Of a stretch of 64,000 nt of DNA, positions 59,979-64,000 are shown piece after piece. The stretch is from positions 62,001 to 126,000 of the forward strand of contig NZ_JACDUS010000003.1 of NCBI RefSeq assembly GCF_013761005.1, read 5' to 3'. The stretch is from Desulfosalsimonas propionicica (GTDB taxonomy: Bacteria; Desulfobacterota; Desulfobacteria; Desulfobacterales; Desulfosalsimonadaceae). The notes beneath the pieces are model-generated. The model ran no database searches. It was not told the origin of the DNA and saw only the letters and a list, made by a program, of their open reading frames with translations. The translations under genes and the position numbers were made by a program. How positions within the stretch are numbered: the stretch's first letter is position 1; each line of letters starts with the position of its first letter.

Positions 59979-60799
59979 CCAAAATTGTTTCAGGCGGCCA
60001 GACCGGTGCAGACCGGGCCGCCCTGGATTTTGCCATTGAATACGATATGGACCACGGCGGCTGGATGCCCGAGGGGCGAATGGCCGAAGACGGTCTGATT
60101 CCGGATCAGTACGGGCTGAGCGAATTGCCCGGCGGCGGTTATGCCCGGCGCACGGAAAAAAATGTCGAAGACTCGGACGGCACCCTGATTGTCAGCCGGG
60201 GGCCGCTGTCCGGCGGCTCCCTTTTGACATTTGAGCTTGCGCAAAAACACGGGCAGCCCTGTGTCCATGTGGACCTGGAAACCGTTATTGTCTTTGATGC
60301 GGCCATTGATGTTTACGAGTGGTTAAGGGGCCACGAAGTTCATGTGTTAAATGTGGCCGGCCCCCGGGCCAGCAAGGATGAGAGCATTTACGAGCTGACC
60401 TGGAATCTGCTGGAGATGGTGCTGCACATGGATGCCATTTCCGGGGCCATGCCCAGTGCTGCGGCGTTTTTTCCCGGCCGGGGGGATGCCGCGGATTCGG
60501 ACAACAATCTGCCGGCAACCGTGGATGAAGCCGTGAATCTGCTTTTGGAACGCCTGACAGCAAAAACCAAGTCCCGGGTGGCCAGCCGGCCGGGCGATGA
60601 TCTGGCTGGCTTAAAAGATATCCTGGGCGAACCGATCCTTGCAGAATTCGGCCTGGATGCCGGCAACCCCGCGCTGCTGGAATCCTGCCGGCAGCAGGCG
60701 AAAAAACCGGATCTGGAAGCTTCCGGGGCGGTACGCGTGATCGTGCGGAAGTTGTGGGAGCGGCTGCGGCAGATGGGTCATCTGCGCGTGATCAAGTAA
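59954..60799 (+). CDS. SLOG-type putative molybdenum-carrier protein with DUF6794-like tail
   Basis: 281 aa; an ATG at 59969 is an alternative start. The N-terminal domain begins KIVSGGQTGADRAALDFAIE and continues GTLIVSRGPLSGGSLLTFELA, the nucleotide-binding SLOG fold first annotated as molybdenum carrier. Residues 185-280 (NLPATVDEAVNLLLERL onward) resemble the DUF6794 helical domain. Family function is unsettled: pterin or nucleotide binding is likely, metal binding only suggested. It overlaps the PP-loop gene and is co-transcribed. Confidence 0.82.
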   Translation: MDDIVMQITKIVSGGQTGADRAALDFAIEYDMDHGGWMPEGRMAEDGLIPDQYGLSELPGGGYARRTEKNVEDSDGTLIVSRGPLSGGSLLTFELAQKHGQPCVHVDLETVIVFDAAIDVYEWLRGHEVHVLNVAGPRASKDESIYELTWNLLEMVLHMDAISGAMPSAAAFFPGRGDAADSDNNLPATVDEAVNLLLERLTAKTKSRVASRPGDDLAGLKDILGEPILAEFGLDAGNPALLESCRQQAKKPDLEASGAVRVIVRKLWERLRQMGHLRVIK

Positions 60800-60811
60800 A
60801 CTCCCGGGTGT

Positions 60812-63800
60812 TTAGCGCATCATTGCCGCCGCTTCCCGGACCCGGGGGTCCTTGTCGTTTTTGAGCGCATCGATGATTTGCCGCGCCCGGGATCCGGGTG
60901 TCCTGGAGACGGCGTAAGCCGCTGCGATGCGCACACGGGTCGGATAAAGCCTTTTTTTAAACACCCGTCCCTGTGAAAACAAGATTTTTTCTAAAGACGG
61001 GAGGAACCGGTCGCTGGCGTGCTGGCCCATGGCCCGGCACACTGCGCACAGCAGTTCCGGGTCGTTTTTCTTCTCCGCCAATTCCCCCAGAATCCCGGCT
61101 GCCCGGGCGGATTTTCTCGTGCCCAGATGATTGATGGCCTCTGCTGCCAGTTCCGAATCCCGGCTGCCGGCCAGTTCACCGAGGAGAGTTGTGGTTTCGG
61201 GCTTGTCAATTTTCTGGATGAGCCGGAATGCGGCCCGGCGGACATGTTGATTGGCGTCTGCCATGGTGCAGCGAAGCTCTGTACTCAGCTCGGTTGTCAC
61301 CCCGTCTATGATTTCCAGAATTTTTATTTTTGCATCTTCCCGGGTTTCATTGATCAGCGCGGACTTGAGCCGGTCGGCGCCTGCCTGGCCGAAGTTGGCC
61401 AGCAGCCGGGCAGCCAGCCGCCGGACCCGGATGTCTTCTTCCCGGGTGATGATTTCAATGAGCATTGGGGTCATCCCGGTGCCAAGGGTGCTGATGAGCT
61501 GGCAGGCCTGCTGGCGCCGGTGCCTGTCTGAAGCCTTCATGTCCGCCCGGAGTATGTCCACGATTTCCGTATCCAGCTGCCGGCCAAGCACCCGGGGGCG
61601 GTCAGATGGCTCCATGCCGCTGTCTGCGCTCAGCGCCGGATGCTGCAGGAGTCGGGAGAAAATCCAGGCGGCTGCCGGGTATTCCCCGTAAAGAATCAGC
61701 GATGCCGCGCATTGATGAAGCCTGTCTGCGGCCTGGCGCACGGCGGGGCCGTGGGTTTCAGCCTCGATAAGCGGCATGAGCGTGCTGAGTACCAGCTTGA
61801 GATAAGCCCCGGCCGGCTGCCATCCAGGAGGGTTCAGAACAGCGTAAAAGCGGTTGCGGATCCTGATTTTTTCCGTTTTGCCGGAATCGTCATGCAAACG
61901 GGCCATCTGCTGCAAGATCCTTTTGACCTGTTCGGTTTCCCCTTTTAAAAACAGGTCCCGCAGCCGGGCGGCAAGGACTTGATCATCCTCGCCGGACATG
62001 GGTTCGGGTGGCGCATCGCTTTGGGGTTCGGATTCGTCACATGCTGTGTCTTCCCCGGCGGGTGCGTGTTGATGGTCCTGGTCGTCTTCTGCTTCCGTCA
62101 TTTCAGCCAGGGAGTGAATTTGCTGCTCATCGTAGAGGCGTTGATTGATCAAAAGACCGGATAGTTTGTAGCTGTTTGCCAGTTCCTGCCAGAACCCGGT
62201 CAGCTCGTGCCGGTCTGGCAATTCAAAACAGGCCTGGAAAAACGTGTTCAGATCATTTTCCGTTATCCCGGAAGTCAGTGTCAGGCTGTGGATGCCGGTA
62301 TGGGACATGAAGCGGATCATGCCGTTATACAGGGCCTCAAAAGCACTGGGATCCACCTTTGTTCCGTTGATGAGCAGGTTGTTTTTTACCCGGGAGAACA
62401 CAATGACTGGCTGACTTGCGAAAACCGACTGCAGTTCGGCCAGGAGCATGCCCACCGCCTCCCGGGTGACAGGTCCGCCGGCGGGATAGAGGCGGAATTT
62501 GCTGTAAGTGCCCAGAAATGCCCCGATGATCCTTTGCGCCTGACGGGTCTGCGTATCTGAAGACTTTGCCGCTTGCTCGGGAGAGGCATCCGGGGTTTCA
62601 AGCGGGTCTTCTGCCGGGGCATCTGATGTTTCAATCCGCGTATACGCCACCTGGCGGACATGCACGCAGGCAAGCTTGTTCCGGTCTGCAAAAATCTTCC
62701 AGAATCCCGGGGGGATGGTTTTTCTGCCCGCCTGGCTGATTTCGTCGAGTACGCGCTGCAGCTCGGTTTCGCCCGTGCCGTATTTGAATATCAGGCTTTT
62801 GATTTCCATGCGGGAAAAAAGCGCCCGGATATTGGCGGAAACACCGGACGGGGCGGTATCCCGGATTCTTTCCCCGTTAATCCAGAGATCATCGCCTTCA
62901 ACGGTGATGGAAACCTGGCTGTTGGTATAAAAGATTCGTTCCAGTATGCGCAGCAGGTCCCTTGAGGCGGTGACAACCGATTTGCTGCCCGCCGGATAAA
63001 GCCGGGTGTTTCGCACAGCCACCAGCAGCGCACGGAGCAGGTGCGGCACCAGTTGCCGGGCCTGAGGGGGCAGGGGTTCATCGCCCAGTCCGGTTTCCGG
63101 GCCGGTTTCTTCCCGGTCAACAGCTTCCGGGTCAAAATCGGCGCTCCAGTTTTCCATCTCGTCTTCCCGGAACAGGTACTGGTTCCAGCTGTCCTGGAAT
63201 TCCTTGTACTCCCGGGCTTTTTCGATTTCATCAGACCGGCTGAAATGATGGGCCAGAAACGCGGCAGAAGGCAGCAGGTTTTGCTGAAACAATGATTCCT
63301 GGTAGATGCCGATCTGTTGGTGAAGCAGCTTTTTTTCCGCCGGGCTGATGCCGTCGTAAATAATATCCCTGACTTGTTTGCTGGAAAACCGGATGTTTTC
63401 GTCATCAGCGGCAAATTCGGTCTCAACAATGCCCTGCTGCTCGGCATTGTCGATGATTTCATAGAGCCGGGCCGAGTAATCCCGGGTGATGCCGGCAAGC
63501 ATGCTTAAAAACGTGGATTCGCCGAAAGCCGATGCCTGGTCCAGAAATCGCCGGCTGTCCTCGTCCAGGGAATTCATTTTCAAGCGGATGATTTCCTCCA
63601 GGGAGCGGGGGAAATACTCCTTGTCCAGGGGAGACACCGTCCATTTGCCGTTTTTTTTGACAATATGGCCGTCCTGGATCATTTTCCTGATGATTTCGGT
63701 TAAAAATAATGGATTTCCGCGGGTCACCCGGGCCATTTCCCCGCAAGGACCCCGGGGCAGATGAATGCCCGGGAATATGGCATCCAGGTGGGTTTCAATA

Positions 63801-64000
63801 TCAGACTGGCTCAAAGGGGTCAGGGCAATGTCCTGGATTTCCAGTTCTTCAGAGTATGCGTTACGGAACAGGTCCAGGGACACGGCTTCGCCGATGGTCT
63901 GTTTTTCCCGGGCCGCGGTGCCGCAGAAAAATACCGGAATCCGTCTGCTTTGCATCAGCATCCGGATCAGGTGCAGGGAGGCCGGATCGCAGTAGTGCAG
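60812..64000 (-). CDS. Large ATPase/HEAT-repeat protein, 5' end beyond the window
   Basis: More than 1,060 residues are visible and the frame stays open to the window edge, so the gene starts outside. The visible N-terminus (YCDPASLHLIRM, IPVFFCGT) is the end of an AAA_16/STAND-type ATPase domain just after Walker B, followed by helical regions (about 60-230 of the visible part). Two copies of an unnamed domain come next, each opening with a RLYPAG motif and containing LWINGERI or LLINGTKV (about 312-425 and 478-590). The last 200 residues are HEAT repeats (RRLAARLLANFG, VRRAAFRLIQKI). Kinase or cyclase domains may lie upstream. Likely a signalling scaffold. Confidence 0.78.
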   Translation of the reverse strand: MHYCDPASLHLIRMLMQSRRIPVFFCGTAAREKQTIGEAVSLDLFRNAYSEELEIQDIALTPLSQSDIETHLDAIFPGIHLPRGPCGEMARVTRGNPLFLTEIIRKMIQDGHIVKKNGKWTVSPLDKEYFPRSLEEIIRLKMNSLDEDSRRFLDQASAFGESTFLSMLAGITRDYSARLYEIIDNAEQQGIVETEFAADDENIRFSSKQVRDIIYDGISPAEKKLLHQQIGIYQESLFQQNLLPSAAFLAHHFSRSDEIEKAREYKEFQDSWNQYLFREDEMENWSADFDPEAVDREETGPETGLGDEPLPPQARQLVPHLLRALLVAVRNTRLYPAGSKSVVTASRDLLRILERIFYTNSQVSITVEGDDLWINGERIRDTAPSGVSANIRALFSRMEIKSLIFKYGTGETELQRVLDEISQAGRKTIPPGFWKIFADRNKLACVHVRQVAYTRIETSDAPAEDPLETPDASPEQAAKSSDTQTRQAQRIIGAFLGTYSKFRLYPAGGPVTREAVGMLLAELQSVFASQPVIVFSRVKNNLLINGTKVDPSAFEALYNGMIRFMSHTGIHSLTLTSGITENDLNTFFQACFELPDRHELTGFWQELANSYKLSGLLINQRLYDEQQIHSLAEMTEAEDDQDHQHAPAGEDTACDESEPQSDAPPEPMSGEDDQVLAARLRDLFLKGETEQVKRILQQMARLHDDSGKTEKIRIRNRFYAVLNPPGWQPAGAYLKLVLSTLMPLIEAETHGPAVRQAADRLHQCAASLILYGEYPAAAWIFSRLLQHPALSADSGMEPSDRPRVLGRQLDTEIVDILRADMKASDRHRRQQACQLISTLGTGMTPMLIEIITREEDIRVRRLAARLLANFGQAGADRLKSALINETREDAKIKILEIIDGVTTELSTELRCTMADANQHVRRAAFRLIQKIDKPETTTLLGELAGSRDSELAAEAINHLGTRKSARAAGILGELAEKKNDPELLCAVCRAMGQHASDRFLPSLEKILFSQGRVFKKRLYPTRVRIAAAYAVSRTPGSRARQIIDALKNDKDPRVREAAAMMR

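Overview
The window looks like a chromosomal segment from a sulfate-reducing or related anaerobic member of the Desulfobacterota (Desulfobacterales-like). This is inferred from gene content: a 2-hydroxyacyl-CoA dehydratase/benzoyl-CoA reductase-type gene trio with its ASKHA activator, a ferredoxin-ASKHA (DUF4445) corrinoid-activator-like protein, an FmdE-family protein, two acyl-CoA dehydrogenases, a PxxKW cysteine-rich protein, a bacterial sucrose synthase and several B12/radical-SAM enzymes. Base composition is moderately GC-rich and even, apart from AT-rich intergenic pockets near 4.55, 26.7, 44.6-44.9 and 47.2 kb. No rRNA, tRNA, CRISPR array, phage or full-length insertion sequence was recognised.

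Layout. 0-3.3 kb: end of a MerR-type regulator, an ABC-2 exporter pair and a convergent membrane protein. 3.4-4.6 kb: a gene-free block built of long palindromes. 4.6-15.7 kb: DEAD-box helicase, ferritin-like protein, aldo/keto reductase, sucrose synthase, two acyl-CoA dehydrogenases, a B12-binding radical SAM protein, biotin synthase and a small Cys-rich protein. 16.6-22.6 kb: aminotransferase, ClC channel, TruA, ArgJ and an RsuA/RluB-type pseudouridine synthase. 22.6-31.2 kb: a complete phosphate regulon in the order pstS-pstC-pstA-phoB-phoR-pstB-phoU, with a divergent OprO/OprP-type porin. 31.6-34.8 kb: a second porin and an exported protein of unknown function. 34.9-41.2 kb: a metal or metallophore uptake locus (His-rich protein, three ABC importer genes, FmdE protein, TonB receptor). 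41.4-47 kb: the DUF4445 activator behind a probable sigma-54 promoter, a cytidylate-kinase-like protein, a radical SAM protein and a DNA-binding-like hypothetical. 47.5-51.2 kb: the dehydratase/reductase trio and the PxxKW protein. 51.2-57 kb: LPS core genes, DUF6165, a phosphatase-family protein, adenine deaminase. 57-64 kb: HAD protein, J-domain membrane protein, Nth, a PP-loop ATPase, a SLOG-type protein, and the 3' part of a very large ATPase/HEAT-repeat protein running off the end.

The most notable non-coding content is several families of small palindromic or mobile repeats. One MITE-like family (about 152 bp) has three full copies, each flanked by a perfect 6-7 bp target duplication, plus a right-end fragment. 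One of these copies separates the start codons of two divergent genes that would otherwise lie about 24 bp apart. A second MITE-like element of 139 bp has 16-bp terminal inverted repeats and a 9-bp target duplication. Two further palindrome families keep a conserved apical segment while their stem arms differ, which suggests a selected fold. The clearest functional puzzles are the cargo of the TonB/FmdE/ABC/His-rich locus, the substrate of the dehydratase trio, the apparent lack of the usual catalytic glutamate in one acyl-CoA dehydrogenase, and the duplicated unnamed domain in the giant ATPase/HEAT protein.
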